DNA of 64,000 bases from the NCBI GenBank assembly GCA_907165065.1, contig OU015550.1, positions 5,863,501 to 5,927,500 of the forward strand. The letters are read 5' to 3'. Both the position numbers and the translations under genes were made by a program. The stretch is from Caprimulgus europaeus. Its lineage: Eukaryota > Chordata > Aves > Caprimulgiformes > Caprimulgidae. Positions 35,855 to 49,870 of this stretch are shown here, in pieces (the stretch's first letter is position 1; each line of letters begins with the position of its first letter). The notes below the pieces were generated by a model. It did not search any database. It was given only the letters and a program-made list of their open reading frames with translations, and was not told the origin of the DNA.

Positions 35855-35906
35855 CTCCATCTATAGGCACCATGCATAGGCTCCATCCATAAGCACCATC
35901 CATAGG
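35855..35906. repeat. 13-bp tandem repeat, 4 copies
   Basis: CTCCATCTATAGG, CACCATGCATAGG, CTCCATCCATAAG and CACCATCCATAGG stand end to end. The first two bases alternate CT/CA, giving a 26-bp higher-order unit. Confidence 0.9.
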
Positions 35907-36607
35907 TACAGGATGCCCGGCTGCTGCCGGTGGAGCATCAGTTGATAGAGCAGATGCCAGGGACTGACAGCTTATAGTTACTCCCATCATATCTATCCAT
36001 GCAATATGCAGCAGAGCTAATAATTATTCAGCACTAATCACTACAATAGAAGAATCATAGGCAGTTATTTAGAAATGATTGTTTCCACTCAGTTATTACC
36101 TATGACAGCAAAAGGAAATATCAAATAGTCAAACCCACATGTATATGGGAAGCTGAGTGAAAGATCAATGGGAATTTAACCAGCACTTTACGCTATTCTT
36201 CCTCTTTAGAACCTTGTGAAGTAATTTTTTTTTATTCCCTCTACTGTTCATAATGCCTTCTTGGAAAATGAAAAGGATTTTCCTCTTCCTAATGCACCTT
36301 ATCCTTTCCCTTCCTCAGATTTTCTCATGAATGTGAGCTTCAGTTCCAGCCTCTGTATCCCCTGGTTTGAACTGAGTTGAAATTAACTCAGAAAAGGGTT
36401 TTTTTCTTTCTAAAACAAACTCTGTTTTCATTAAGTGCAAGGGCAGGAGAACAGAAAGTCTCTGAATCCTGAGTTACAGAGTGTCTTGTTACTGTCAAAC
36501 ACACAATTGCTGACAACGTCTGTGCTGCGGTGGTATGGCAGAAATTCAAGGTGCAGACAATATGTCATTTTTAATTGTCTTCCTACAGCTAAAAATTGCC
36601 TCTGCTG

Positions 36608-36628
36608 AAAAAAAAAAAGGGGGGGGGA
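36608..36628. repeat. A-run joined to G-run
   Basis: Eleven A followed directly by nine G. Short homopolymers such as this are also sites of assembly error. Confidence 0.9.
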
Positions 36629-38639
36629 TCATACAGGGAAGAGCACAAAAGTAACCCTGCAAAGATGCTGGTAATATTTAGCAATTAAAAAAAAACAAAC
36701 TCAGCATGAAAACACTGGTCACATTTGCCCATACCCAGAAGGTAACTTTTCCTGGCCCTTCCCTTGGCTCCACAGTGTGACCACCCAAGGTCTCCACACC
36801 ACGTGGCTTCCATCTCTTGTTTTAAATATATATTCTCTGCATCCTTGTGTGTCACACCCCTGAGGCTGCACATCTTCTGAACGCACTGCCAGGAGCAGGG
36901 AGAGGTTTTCATCTCAGTCATGAGCTAAGCAAATTGTCCAAAGAAAGGTCATCTGAAGAGGTTGTCAGCTCTTCGTGGCACTCTGGTCTCACTTTGAAAC
37001 CACAACTGTTTTCAAAAGCATTATCCAAGTGATTTGTGAGCCCATGGCCACTGCAGAGCTGGACAGAGATGCCTGGTTGTCTTCAGTGTCCGAAGCAGAC
37101 GCAGCAAGAGAGACCGTGAGTTCTCCTGTCATTGGCTTGTCTACATTATTAATTACTCACTAATAACACAGTTACAAACAAGCCCACTGTGCTTGAGGTG
37201 GCTTTTGAAGATAGCCAGTCTGTGCTTGTTCTAGCAACAGGGGAACAAGTCTTTATGGATCTGAACTCCAGACACACGTAGACCAAAGTGTGTTATCCAC
37301 CGCTACTCCAAGACACTGGTGACCACCATGGTCCCATTTCCCACCAGCTCCATCCCAGGCTGTTCTTGGTGAGCTCTGTGGGCAGCTTTGGACGTTCCTA
37401 GCATCCATGGCAGGAGAAGAGCTGCAGAAATCCTCAAAAATTTTATCAGGGCCCATTGCAAGGCAAATGTCCAGGGTTTAAGAGACGGGTAGCCAAGGAG
37501 GGAGGCTTTTAACAGTGAGCTGTGACTGTGGTTTTCCAAAATCTCTGCTCTAAAAACCTGCACCTGAGCTTCCTCAGGACCTGCTCAAGTTTGTGTGCAG
37601 GTTTCCCATTTCCCAGTACACCAAAGGGTGTCTTGGGGGAAACATTTATACAACTCGAGTTACCCTCGTTGTGAAGCCTGAAAGGTGGTCGCTGTGATTA
37701 ACAAGCTGTTTTAGCAACAAATCTCCCCAGCACGCTCATTGCAGCTTGTTCATTGGAAATCTTTAGTTCCTTCATCATAAAGAAATGAGTATTTCAGGCT
37801 CCCTGTCCTAATGAACATAAAATATGGAGCATATTGGCAAACACGTCGTGGCTCTGCCTTTTAGTCTACAATAATCTTTTTAATTTTTCTGTAGGCAGTG
37901 TGTATTACTGACATTGTAAAACTAAATTAAATGCAAAAGTAAATTATTTCAAACCTCAATTTCATCTCTTTTTCCCCTCTTGTCTGAGGAGATTGAGATT
38001 TTTTTCCCTGTGTAATGGGTGGGAGGGGGGTGGAGCTGGAAATCCTTTGATTTGTGGGTCTGGGAGTGTTAAGCTGCTGCTGTGAATTCTGCAAAGCATT
38101 TTGTAAGCGATGGAAGAATACAGAGCCTGAAGTCTGCTTATCATTTCATACTCTTCTCCATATTTTTTAGGAGTATTTTCAGGAAAGGGAGGGGAGGGAG
38201 GTGTTTGTAGTCAAATGTAACCTCAGAAGTTTATAGTAACTCCTTTCTCTCTCTTCAGGGAGCTCAGCTGAAGTCAGAGAAAGGCAGAACAGGGACAGGT
38301 TCATTTTAAATATTCTTATTATCAACCTTGATACAATCACGAAGAATATAGACTGCCAAATGAAAAGAAGAAGAAAAAGACAACTTCAAGAGAATAAACC
38401 TTTTCATTTACCTCCTAACGTAGCAGGACACCTTTCCATCTCACCTCCTTCTCCAGAATCTCCTTCAAGCTCTCTCGGTGCAATGGGCAGGGTTGTGTGA
38501 GGAGAACACAGTTTCCTACCTCCAGGGAGATGTTCTGCTGGAGATCAGGCTGGTCAGCTGCTGAGTGTGAACCTGGACTCCCCTCTCCTGTCCTCCCCCA
38601 TCACATCTCCTCTGCAGAGAAGCTGGCCCTGAGTCAGAA

Positions 38640-39080
38640 AAGATGTATCATATGGAGTGATTTATTTCATGTGTGTAAGAGATTATTGCAGAAAGGTCTG
38701 TGGCTTAATTGATGTCTTGGATCATATATGATAAGTGTATCCAGGGAGTTTTCACATCACAGGCAGATCTATAGAGAGGGACCTCCTCTGGTTCCTTTCT
38801 TTGCCTCCAATACCCAGCAAGGGGCCCAGGAATATTGGGGGATTAATGTCACAACAGAAGGAAAGAGTCTGCCATTCAATCTATTTAAACATTTCATTCC
38901 ACCGGTGCACCAATTAAACATCCCCTGTCTGGAGAGACCATGGATTAAAGCAATAGCAATGCTGAATAAAAATAATAATCTCTTTGGAGATCTGTCTGTG
39001 GACAGATCTTTTCTCTCAAATGATCAAGGAAAATATATGAAATTGGAAAAAAAAAGACCTCTTAGAAATAAACTTTAGGG
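38640..39080. promoter_or_regulatory. AT-rich block, candidate conserved non-coding element
   Basis: An AT-rich, CpG-poor stretch unlike its flanks. It carries a 116-codon plus-strand open frame with no domain. It includes TTCATTCCACCGG (38895-38907), which resembles part of a microRNA but has no hairpin. Confidence 0.2.
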
Positions 39081-39640
39081 CTATGTGAATAATTTCTCCC
39101 TTCCTCGTCTGTGCTCCCTTTCATGAGCTGCTTTTACTTTCACTGGCACCTTCTCCCATTTGCAGCCTATTTGCATCACCTTAATTAAAGGGAGGTGGCA
39201 GCTCTGCAGATGGCCACCCACTGCCCTCGCTGGGGTCTGAACAAAGCGTTTCAGATGCTGAGCCCAAGCACCCAGGTCTGGGAGAAGTGGATAAAACCAG
39301 ACTCTGCTCCAGTGTGGACAGTCCTAGCTCATGCTGGGATCAAGCCTATGGCCACAACCCAAGGAATTCCACTTCAGCTTACACCAAGACCTGGAGAAAA
39401 CACTGGATTTCCTCCAGAAAGAGCCCTGAAAGCTCTCCCAGGTGGTCCCTGCTGAGCTGGTGATGTCTTAGCAAACTAGTCCGGTTTTAAGCAGTTTCCT
39501 TCTCACTAGAGAAGAACCAAACCCACCATTTTTCTCTCCCTAAAAGCCACTCAAGGTGGTGGCAATGGCACCTTCCCGGTGCCAATGTGGTGAGCAGTGT
39601 ACCTTTGCTGATTGGGATCTGTGATGAAATACTGAGGTAC

Positions 39641-39660
39641 AAATAAATAAATAAATAAAA
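39641..39660. repeat. (AAAT)n microsatellite
   Basis: About five AAAT units in a row. Confidence 0.95.
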
Positions 39661-42600
39661 TTACTCTCCAAACCCCTGTGTTACTCTTACACCACCACTG
39701 ACACCAGAAATACCAGGCTGTGGTTTGCACACTGAGCACCTGCTGGGATCTGCAAAGCAACTCCTGAGTTCAACTCATGAGTTCAAGTGACAGAGACAGG
39801 GGAGAATGAGGGAAATCCAGGGAAACCAAGTGTCTTATTTTTCCCAACTCAAATCCCTCTATGGCTGTGCCAAGACCCACTTCCAGCTCCTCTCTCTCTA
39901 TTTGGATAAGGGAAGGTTTAAATGAGAAAGTTTTCCTTGGCAAACATGTATTGGCAGCGGATTTAAACCAGTTAAATATACTCAGCCCAGACAAAAGGAA
40001 AAGACTGTTTCTAATTATGGATGCTCGTATTTTTCTGTTCCATGATTTCTGATGTTGCCTGGGCCAGAGGTTTAACTCAAGGAGAGAGGGAAAGAAGCAG
40101 GAGGAAACCAAATAATGCAGCTTTGCAAATGTCTGATCGACATCTCCAAATTCCTCAGCACCACCAGCGCCGCAGCATCCTCAAACTCCACCTCCCACTG
40201 CACTTTCAGGGCTTGAATCATTTCAAGTTGCTCATGGTCACTCCAAAACCAAGCCTAAAAGCTTGTTTCTCTGTCTGATGGGGTAATTCCCACACAAGCA
40301 GACCCTCACCTTGTGTTTGGCCATCCCAGTGTCCAGGAGCCCTCACAGCCCGTTGGAGGTGGCACCAGCAGGTTTCCCAGCAAGGTAGGACCCGTCCCTC
40401 TCTCGCCTCTCAGGATGAAGAGAGCAGGACTCCTTTGCAGAACTCCTCAGCCTAGAAGTAATTCAAACTAAATTTAAATAAGATGACACTTGAGCAGACT
40501 ATCCATAAATCTGAATATCTTATTTTAAGATTATTTTATCATTTATTTCTCCTGTGGTGGTGGACACCAAGTGTGAGAGATAGTGGATACTCGTTTAGCA
40601 GGTATGGCACTTGCCATGAACAAGTTAATTATTGACTTCTGGCTAAAGAGGCTTTAGAAGAACTACCCCAACATGCTGCAGGGAATGTTTCATAGAAGAA
40701 TCCCAGCTGGGTCTGTATTCTGCAGTGATAATCTCTGGCCTGTATTTCATTACCAGGTATTTCTTAGTGAAAAGCAGAACAGACCACAACACTGTCCCTT
40801 GCAAGCAATAAAGAACCAGAAGTCATTAACAAAACTAAACAAAAATAATAAAACAGAGCCAGGAAACCTGAATGTGCTTAACACTGAAGGACAAAAGAAA
40901 CGGGAACCATTTGTTACCTAATAAAGGAACTGGAAAATAAAGTCTTTGATGGTAAGGGAGGACGATTTGCTCTCATGGGCCAGTGAACATCCAAATATAT
41001 ACAAGCTGTTCGCAGCAGACTGATTGCAGCTAGGCCATAATGCTATTGTACATGCTCAAAAAAAAAGAAAAGAAAAAAAAAGAAAAACACACTACCAGAG
41101 AGGTACTTCAGAAATAGATCATGGTCTATTCATTAAAACAGATTATTTTAGTGAAATCTATTTTTCTCCTCTCTTTATTGCCATGTTTTCTTTTATGTTA
41201 ATTTTGTGTCTGCTTAAAGTTGAATTCCTTGATCTGCAACATCTTTAGCTTTAATTTTTTTTTTCTCTTTTCCTCTTACCAGTGAAATGAATTCAAATCA
41301 TTTGCATTTATTGCAGAGAACATACAGCCTCATCTGTAGCCTTTAGTCTGACTGAATTGCTTTTCTGCTTCACAAGGCACATAGTGTAAGCTGGAGCATG
41401 GCCCCTCGCCCCTCTGCTACAGCCAGAAATCATCCAGTTGGTGCCTCCATGTTTCGATAACATTTATTATATTGATCATATATAAAATAAATAAGCACAA
41501 TGGTATTATTGGAAGCAATGATCTGATGAACCTATGGACCAAATCAATCACTTAGCAGAGACTTAAAAAAAAAACAAAAAACAAAAAAGCAGCAGCTTGC
41601 TCTCAACCATTTCTGAAGTCAATTTTCCTTACACATAGGTTTCTCATCAATCTAAGAACCCTAGAGAGAGAACCTGGCCTTCCACTAGACCTCCTTTAAA
41701 ACCAGGTGTGCTATATATGGACACTATGTCAAATCTAACTTCTTCAAAAGTTTATCCTTTCATTTTTAAAAAAAAAAAAACTTTAAAATCTTCTTTTAAA
41801 AATACTGTATTTATTTCATGGATTTAGCTTAGAGAGACCTGAAATACTCAGAGGGAATCCCAACACAGGAACACAGAGCTGGCTCAGCTTACACCCATTT
41901 GCTTAAATACCTTTGTAAAAGCTATGGATATAAACACAGAATCCACACAGCTTGGATTACGTCACCATCTCTTGGACCAAGGAACAACATTCTTCCTGCA
42001 GTCCTACATGGCAAAGGGATGGCTGCTGGAGCCAGGGGAAGGAAACAGGAGCCTCAGATTCAGACCAGATTAAATCTGACCTCAGCAAATACATCATTAC
42101 AACATCAAGCTTGTTCCAAGCCGTGTTCTGCAGCTCTAAAACACCAAGTGCTCCATTTCTCCACCAGCTTCCAGCTCCACAGTTTCTTCCTTGGAGAAAC
42201 TGACTCTGGAGCAAAGAAGATGAAAATCATTAGGAGAGATTTAAAGGGATGGCAAGGGAACACCAGATCCCCAAAGAGAAAACACTCTGAAGCGCGCTTA
42301 TGTTTAAGCACAGGCACGCTGGTATCTCCAGCAGATGCTACATCACCTTGGTAAATAGAGATGGACCCGAGCACGTGCCTGAGTGCACTGCAATTAGGGT
42401 CCAACTGGAGAGGCTGAAGCATGCCTAGGTGGGTGACAATGGCTCCAGAGCATTGCCACCAGCTGGGACACAGCGGGCAGCTGACAGCGTGGAGGGAGCA
42501 GCGTGCAGGCTGAGGCTGATCCTCTCCCAACTCTTCTAGCAGCTTTAGCAGCAGCAGATGCTGCTGCAGTCAGATGGAAACAACACAAGGAACTTTCCAC

Positions 42601-43479
42601 ATGGTGTCTAGTCAAAGAGAAAACTCTGCTAGAGCCTGGCTGGGGCTACAGGGGAATCTCACTGCGGGAAGCAGGCACAGGTATTTTCAGGTCAAGCTTT
42701 CCCAGCCGCAGTGCCACGCACGCCATGGTCCCAAAGCACCTGGGTGTGCCATGAGGTCCTGGTTGTACCTCTCCAGCCCAGAGCTGCTGGACCTATTTCC
42801 TTGACAAAGCAGCAAAAGATTGAGGCAGGGAAGTGACAGCAGGAGGGGACGCAGACCGAAGAAAAACCCAAATGTCTTGGCAATAATCTCATTGCATATT
42901 CTGCACTTGAAATCTGTCTAATGCCACGGGATCCGTATTTCCTGTAACTTCCAAGTTGACACAGAGAGAAGGAGCATCCACAATACCTCAAGTGGCAATA
43001 TCTTCATCTTAATCCTTCTTTCCTATCTGTCCCTGCAAACCTGGAGCAGCAGCCAGTGAACCGTGCCAGATCCTTTACAGCCTCACTGACATCCAAACCC
43101 TCTCCCCTGGTCTGTGCGAGGTCAAACCCCCACTAACGACCTCGGCTCTCTTCTCATACAGTCCACAGTGAAAAAGAAGAATTCCATGAGAAATCAGCAT
43201 GACGAGGGAGAGGCTGGAAGCTATTGATCCCAGTATCAGATGTACACAACAGCGGTAATTAAACACCACGCAGGCTGTGTACTGGTTGCCTGCCCTTGGG
43301 TTTATTCCATGAATAAACTGCCGATGGACAGACTGCTCCCCGAGTTGTGACCGCAGCCTTGTGGAGTATATAAATAAATCAAGCTTACCTCTCTTTGCAA
43401 GAAAGCCAATCAAGCTGGCTTTTCAAAGTGTAACTGCTATAAACCCTGCATAAAGAGGGGAAAAAATACAGCTGGGACA

Positions 43480-43900
43480 TACACATACGCTTTTTAACAG
43501 CTGTTTGTAAATACAGCTAATAATTCATCCTGTCAACCTGCTCACTTTTCCATTACAAAGAAATATTCATAAATGGTATTCCCAGTGCTGATGGATCCAT
43601 TTCCTTAATGAAATACACACAGTTTACTTTACAAAGTTAAATTGCTTGAAGAACAGGCGTCAGGTTTCCTTATCCGACCTGCGGTACTGAAATCCTTCCA
43701 GCTCACACGTACAACGAGGAAAGAAGTTAATGGAGCTCTTGCAGCAGTGGCTTAGTAGCTAAGCCACCTTTAAGCAATAATCCCAGCAAATATAGGTGGA
43801 GATGCTGGAATCTCCTGCCTTCTAGGAGTAGAGATGTTAAATAATATGAAATGCAGTTCTACTAATTGACTGAGCAGGGGATTTCTATAGGGAATGCCTA
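43480..43900. promoter_or_regulatory. AT-rich block with a short perfect inverted repeat, candidate conserved element
   Basis: Contains GCTAATAATTCATCCTGTCA near 43519, two ATTCATAAATGG-like words, and the inverted repeat GTGGCTTAG-TAG-CTAAGCCAC at 43747-43767. No repeat family recognised. Confidence 0.25.
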
Positions 43901-46900
43901 CAGCGTTGAAATCAAGTCATTGATTGTATTTCTTAGATATGAATGTCTGCAGCAGGACTGCGCAGCGAGAAATGCTGAGCTGGAAAAGGAACAAACATTA
44001 AATTTGTAATAAATGGAAAGCTGAAGTTACTGGAGTGTCTCTGTAGCCTCGACTGAGTCGGCAGAGGAGAACCCTGCGTTTTCCCACCAGCAAGATGCCT
44101 GAATCTCATCAGGGGTCTCAGACCATGGAAAAGCATCCCCAGCTGGGACCAAGCACTGAACTGAAGGTGTGTTTTAGCAAAGGAGTCACCATGCACAGGA
44201 CCTGCACACTGCAAAGCTCCCAGAGCTCCCTTCCAGCAGCATTCCTGGCTAACGTGGCTCTCATCGCCTGCGTCCTCGCACCGATGGAAATGGCAAGCTG
44301 TGTGCACGCACCACTAATGATCTAATCTGACCCCAGACAAATGGGGAGACATTTACATCAAAGCCTGGAACACATCACTGAGCCAATCGTGGTGGTGTGA
44401 TTTTGAGAGACATTTAAAAATGCTACTGAAAGCTAAACAAACTGGCACCAGCTCCCTCTGAGCCCTGCACAGACCCTGCTGAGGGGTGACTGTGCCCCTG
44501 ATGGGGTCTGGCCACATCATCCACCTGCTCAGCACCACCTGCGTTGTGTGGGTCAAGCCCTTACGTGAGAGGAGGGAGGTGATGGACGAGCACCCCAGAG
44601 CCGGGGCACTCGCTGCTAAAGTGGTTGGGAACAGGAGGGGAAGAGCTCGAAGCCTCCACAGGAGAAGAGGGCAGAGGACTGTGCAGGAACCAGCAGGGCA
44701 GCTGGATCGGGGAACAGAGGTCTGCTTGTTTTCACTTCTGTCTGACTCCAGCAAAGCAGAAGCTGATCATATGTGAAAGAGCCAGGATTTGAACAAGAGC
44801 TCAGACAATAAAAAGAGCAAGGCAGAGGACCCTGCAGGAGGAAGACTGATGTGGTTTTATTCCCAGATGCCCGAACAGAGGCATTCTCTGCTGCTTCAGA
44901 TGTTAAGGTCAGAGGAGGACAGATAACTGAAACCCCTTTTACACCTCATAAGGTGAGTGACCCTCATGTAGCCCCTCTCTGAAGGGGACAGACTATTTTT
45001 CTACAAGCCCTCACAGAAGCACATAGAAGAAGCAAGGCTTCCTCCTCTCAAAAAATCAAGCTGCAAAGCCTGGCTTTGCTCAGGTTTCCAGAAAAGAGAT
45101 GTGGGATCTTCCCAGGAACTGGCTTCCAGCCCACCACAGCAGAGCAGGCTGCGATGCAAGGTGCTGCTCACAGCACTCCCGTCCCACAGCCCAGACGCTG
45201 CGGCTACAGCCTGAAATGAGGGATCCAACTCATGTATTTTGGGGGGAAAAAAAGTGCTGTTTAACACAACCAGCACAGGAGGCAACCTTGGCTGAGAGAA
45301 CCGAGCAATCCTCTGTCACCGACTGCAGCCACAGATGCTGGTTGCCCTGGCTTTGTATGAACTGGTGTGGGAGCTCCTGCCTGCCAGCACCCATGGCCCC
45401 ACGATCCTGGACACAGCTGGGGAGGAAGGAGCTGGCCGTAGGGGTTTTTGGAGCGACAGGTAGGACAGTCACCTGCAGCCAGCTGAGCATGGGCACAGGA
45501 CAGCAGGGAGCTGGATGGGATGCTCAGCTTTGCTGTGGGGCTGCTGGAGGGCTCCGCTCACCTCTTGGCATCAGAGGGCTCTGCACAGCTCCCTGGCTGT
45601 GTCACCAGCGCTCAGGGCTGAAGGGTTGGTTAGTTTGACAAGAAAAACTTCCCTCTCTGCCTGCTCTGACCTTTTGGTCCCATTGCTCTATGCTAGAGTG
45701 ACACCAACCTGCAGAAATAAAGCACATCTGGTGACATACAGAGCAGTAAGGGGGGGGAAAAAACCCCACAAATACCCCATTTGGACTCCCAGACCATCCC
45801 ACAACGCAGCCACAAAGACAAACACATGCTGATGCTCGACTGGGTGAGAGCATCTGACAAGATGGATTTTTAAGCCAGAACATAAATACTGCCAGCTCTG
45901 CATGACCCTCAGAGCCCCTCCTCAAACAGGATCCCCCCGAGCAGGGCAGCAGGAGGTCCCCCAGCCCCACATCCCCAGAGCCATGGTCTCAAAGCCAGCT
46001 GCCACTGAAGCACAGAGTCACAATTTGGTGACACATGAAAATGGGCTTTCAGGCTCCAATCTGATCTTCAGGCTCATTCTGAGGCAAAAGACAAAGTGCT
46101 GGAGTAACAGAGACTGATCATTTTTTGCCGTCGTTAGGTGGGCACCTAAAGCTTCACCAGGTTTACACAGGGAGTTAGCAAAGCCCCCCAAGTGCCTGAA
46201 TATTTTTTGTCAATCTGCCCCCAAATATCAGACTCTGCTGTAGGCAAATGCTGCAATTTCCCAAGGAACCTTTTCATCCATTTTTTATATGGCTCACTTT
46301 CTTCAAAGGCAGACCAGGCCTGGATGGGAGAAGGGAAACTAATATTTCACTTTCATTCTGTTGCATTTAAATACTGAAGTTTGGCACCTGGCTGAACACT
46401 GCCCCAGTTTGCCAGGGAAGACATCAGGAGTCAGTGGGTAACTGAGATCAGAGCCATTAGTGCAGAAGAGGACAGAATCTGGTTAACTATATTAAAGGCT
46501 ATTCAATCTTTTTTTCCCCCCTTTTTATTTTAAAATCAAGCTTGCTGTTTGGTCCTTCCCATACCATCAAGGAGTTATCCCATATGAACAAGGCAGGTGG
46601 TTAATTAAGAGCTATTTTGTTTTACCAAATAACACTCTTCAGGGAAGAAAGAATGAATGAAGTGGGCACTGAAAGGTTTAGATTGGTGATCCCCAAAATT
46701 GCCATAATTCAGCTTAATCTGCATGGGACTTCAGCAGGGCTGGCAGATAACGGCCTCCACCAGGAAAGGGCTCCTCTGTGGTAAAGCAAGGACAGCCCTG
46801 GTGGTTTTATCAGCCAGTTTTATCTTTTTGGCTCTGGTTCTGTATAAATTATTGCTCAGTCTCAGCAAATCTCGCCGATATCATGTGAGAAGACAGACGT

Positions 46901-49765
46901 GGTGAGCTCGCTACCCAAACAGGATGATCACAGCGGCGACTGGCAAGGCAGCTTGGCAAGCCACAGCCACGCCGTCCCGCTCAGCGCCTGCGCCGCGGCT
47001 CCTGCTTACACCAGCCCCACAGCTCTGCAAATGCCTCTGGCACCTGAAATCACACGGACATCAGCCTCACAGCAAAACCAACAACGAGATCCTCACTGGC
47101 TATGGCTAATCCAGGAGGATTTATGGCAACTGAGGACCTGTTCCTGCAGGGACAAACCCAGGAGCAGCCAAACGTCCTCGCTCCAGAGATGCTCAGGCCA
47201 GGCTGCTGCTGGCAGGGAAAGAAAAAATAAAAGGATTTGATGGAAGGGTTAAAAAGTTTCCAGCTTGCTTCTAGGAGTCCTGCAGCTCTGTTACAGGTTT
47301 TCCACTGAAGCTGGGTGTCTCCATCAAGACCATGTTTAATCAAAACAAAACGTCACCAGTAAGAGTTCAATCCCAAGAGGATACAAAAGCTAATCACAGT
47401 ATTGGACAATCTGCATTTTTTTTCTCCCCCCCTAATATAATTTCATTAGTTTCATTCAGACTTTCAGTTGTGGGTAGCGTATCAGTCTGGAAGGATATTG
47501 TCTAGCAGATAAAGTATTTCATCATTTTAAAAAACTGACTTTGTTTCTGGTTTGTGCAACAGTTTAGATTAATGTCCTATCTGTTCAGTTCAGGAACCTT
47601 GATTTAAACCCTTTCCTGTTAAAACTTGATCAAGAAAGAATTCAGTCTGCTCCCAGCACAGAAATTAGTCCGTACAGTCTACGTCATTAAAAATTAACTT
47701 TACCTGATGGCTCCTCAAAGCGAAGTGAAACCAGCCAGGAGTTGTGCAGAGCCCTCCCACCCGCCTCTGCCTTCCTCTCCTCTCACTTTTCCTTTCTCCT
47801 CAGCTTCATCACTTCTCATTTCTCTTCATTTCTTTTAAAAATGTTTTTGTTTTAATTAAAGCCATAAACAGATAAAAATATAAATGTGAAGAAAGGGAAG
47901 ATCAGAGTCTGTTATCTACTAAGTGCAGCCTGGCTGAGATATTTTGGATAAATGAACAGAGCACAGCCTATCTACAGAGCTCATCATACTGCAATTAATT
48001 CAGCAACAGGGTTACACCGTGTGTGGGTTTTCACATTGGGCTTTTCTTCACAGCACAGATTTGTTGCCTCCTTCCTCCCTCACAAAGAGCCTCATTGACT
48101 TCACCTCTGAGCAAAATAAATCTTACTTGGCCCAAGTGTTGTTTTCACCTTTGGGCAGAATTTATTTCTCCTGCCTTTCCGATCAGCATCACCACAGGCT
48201 CCGAGCACGCGGCTGGGAATCGCGTTCTTGTTTTTTATCGCTGCCTCCATCCCCGACATCTGACTTATGACGGCCTGAGAGTGACTTCTCCATTCTCATC
48301 CTCAGCTTGTTCTCTTGTAAAATGAATTCTAATTAATAAATGTCGGTCTGTCAGCTTGAGTTCCTCAGACAGAAGGCAGTAAAGATCTACAAGGCATCAT
48401 TAATTTAGAATTAGTTTCGGAGACATCATTTCTTTAACTTTATAACTGTCTATCCCTTCACCAATCCATCTCCATGCAATTTTACATCATGATCATTTAC
48501 CAAAATATCCTAGAGGCTGTTATATTTTAAGCCTTTTCCATTTTTCTTTCTGGTTGCTCTGATTTAGGATGTGGACTATTGGGAAAGACAGATTTGCCAG
48601 GCAGGGAACAGACTCGCTGTCGGGCAAGAGGTTGTCTCTGTACAACCAGATGGCACACGGTGATTGTTGTTTTTATCAAAATCCTGATCTATAATTCATC
48701 TCAAAATGCTTTCCCCCCTTGTCACCCCCCTCATGCCTCCCTCCAAGAACACGACACTATGTATATTTAATTGGGGAACTGGAGGAGTGCTCGTGTTCAC
48801 GGCAAATAACTTTAGAGAACAGAGGACAAGAAAATTGAAGGAGATGTAGTTCTCACTTATTTCCCAGACTTGTCTGAACCAAAGCAGTGGGATGGGAAAT
48901 CATCACACTACTGCAAAGAAATAAAAGCATGTTGGAAGTTGCTAACGTTTGGTAGGTAAAATAGCAGCAGTAAGAGCCTGTTGTGGTTACTCCCTTTTAC
49001 AGGAGGTTACAGCAACCATCTCAGAGCTTACATTGCTATTTTCCCTGCTTTTGAATTTGACCTATTTTGGTTTTATTTGTTTTTTATAAAAGGAATTTAA
49101 GAAAATAATTTAAAATATTTCATAGAAAGTTTAGTAACCAGAGAAGCTGCTTATGTATGCATCCATGTATTCAAAAAGAGGATTTATTGATTGCAAATTG
49201 GCAGATCACTTTGCAAAAACCCACCCAACTCTCCAACATTCTCCCTCTGCTCTCAGCTAATTTGAAATCCCTTTTATTGAGTTAATTCTGAGATTCAAAA
49301 TATTTCTCTTTTTTTTAAAGTGACATCCCCTCCCTGATCTCATTGGGGAGCTCAGCAAACCCCAACAGTCTCAGAATGTTCTGGGTTTTGGTTTTGTTTT
49401 TTTTTTCTTTTTGCATGTTTTTTTCTCTTTGGCAAAGCAGTTTTGGAGACAGCTGCAGGATGTGGAACATCTCACACGTGGCCATGCTCCATCCTGCCAT
49501 GGGGAGGACAACCTTCAGGGAACTGCATGGCCCAAGCCTCTGAGAGGTTCTGTTTAAGGAGAGAAAAACTGATGCTCTCACGTCAATTTGGCTGAGAACT
49601 CTCCTCAGGGGGTTTCATCTCTGCTTCTCCAGGAAGAAAATCAGAAGAGCAGGAGGGGTGGTGGGGATACATGAGCTCCTGTCAATATCCTGAGGTTACA
49701 ATAATCTTTACAAGAGGAAATGCCCAAAGCACTTGTGCTCACTCCCTGTAGTGGGGACAGCAACA

Positions 49766-49870
49766 CCTCCTTCACCCTACCACTCCTTTTTATCTTTTTT
49801 CCTATTCTTTTTCCATCTCCCATCCCCTCTATCCTTTCTTCTCCCTTCCACCATCTCCCTTCCTCCTACA
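49766..49870. repeat. Polypyrimidine tract
   Basis: About 105 nt of C and T with scattered A, ending CCTCCTACAG. It resembles an over-long acceptor tract on the plus strand but no exon follows that I can recognise. Confidence 0.8.

Noticed and set aside
36045..36062. AGAAGAATCATAGG as a reverse CR1 terminus
   Set aside because: No CR1 body sequence follows on either side.
38893..38914. TTCATTCCACCGG matches 13 nt of the miR-205 mature sequence
   Set aside because: The flanks do not match and no opposite arm follows that could form the precursor hairpin. Known miR-205 lies far from PLXNA2 in mammals.
45099..45638. 179-codon plus-strand open frame
   Set aside because: No domain, cysteine/tryptophan-rich translation of ordinary non-coding sequence.
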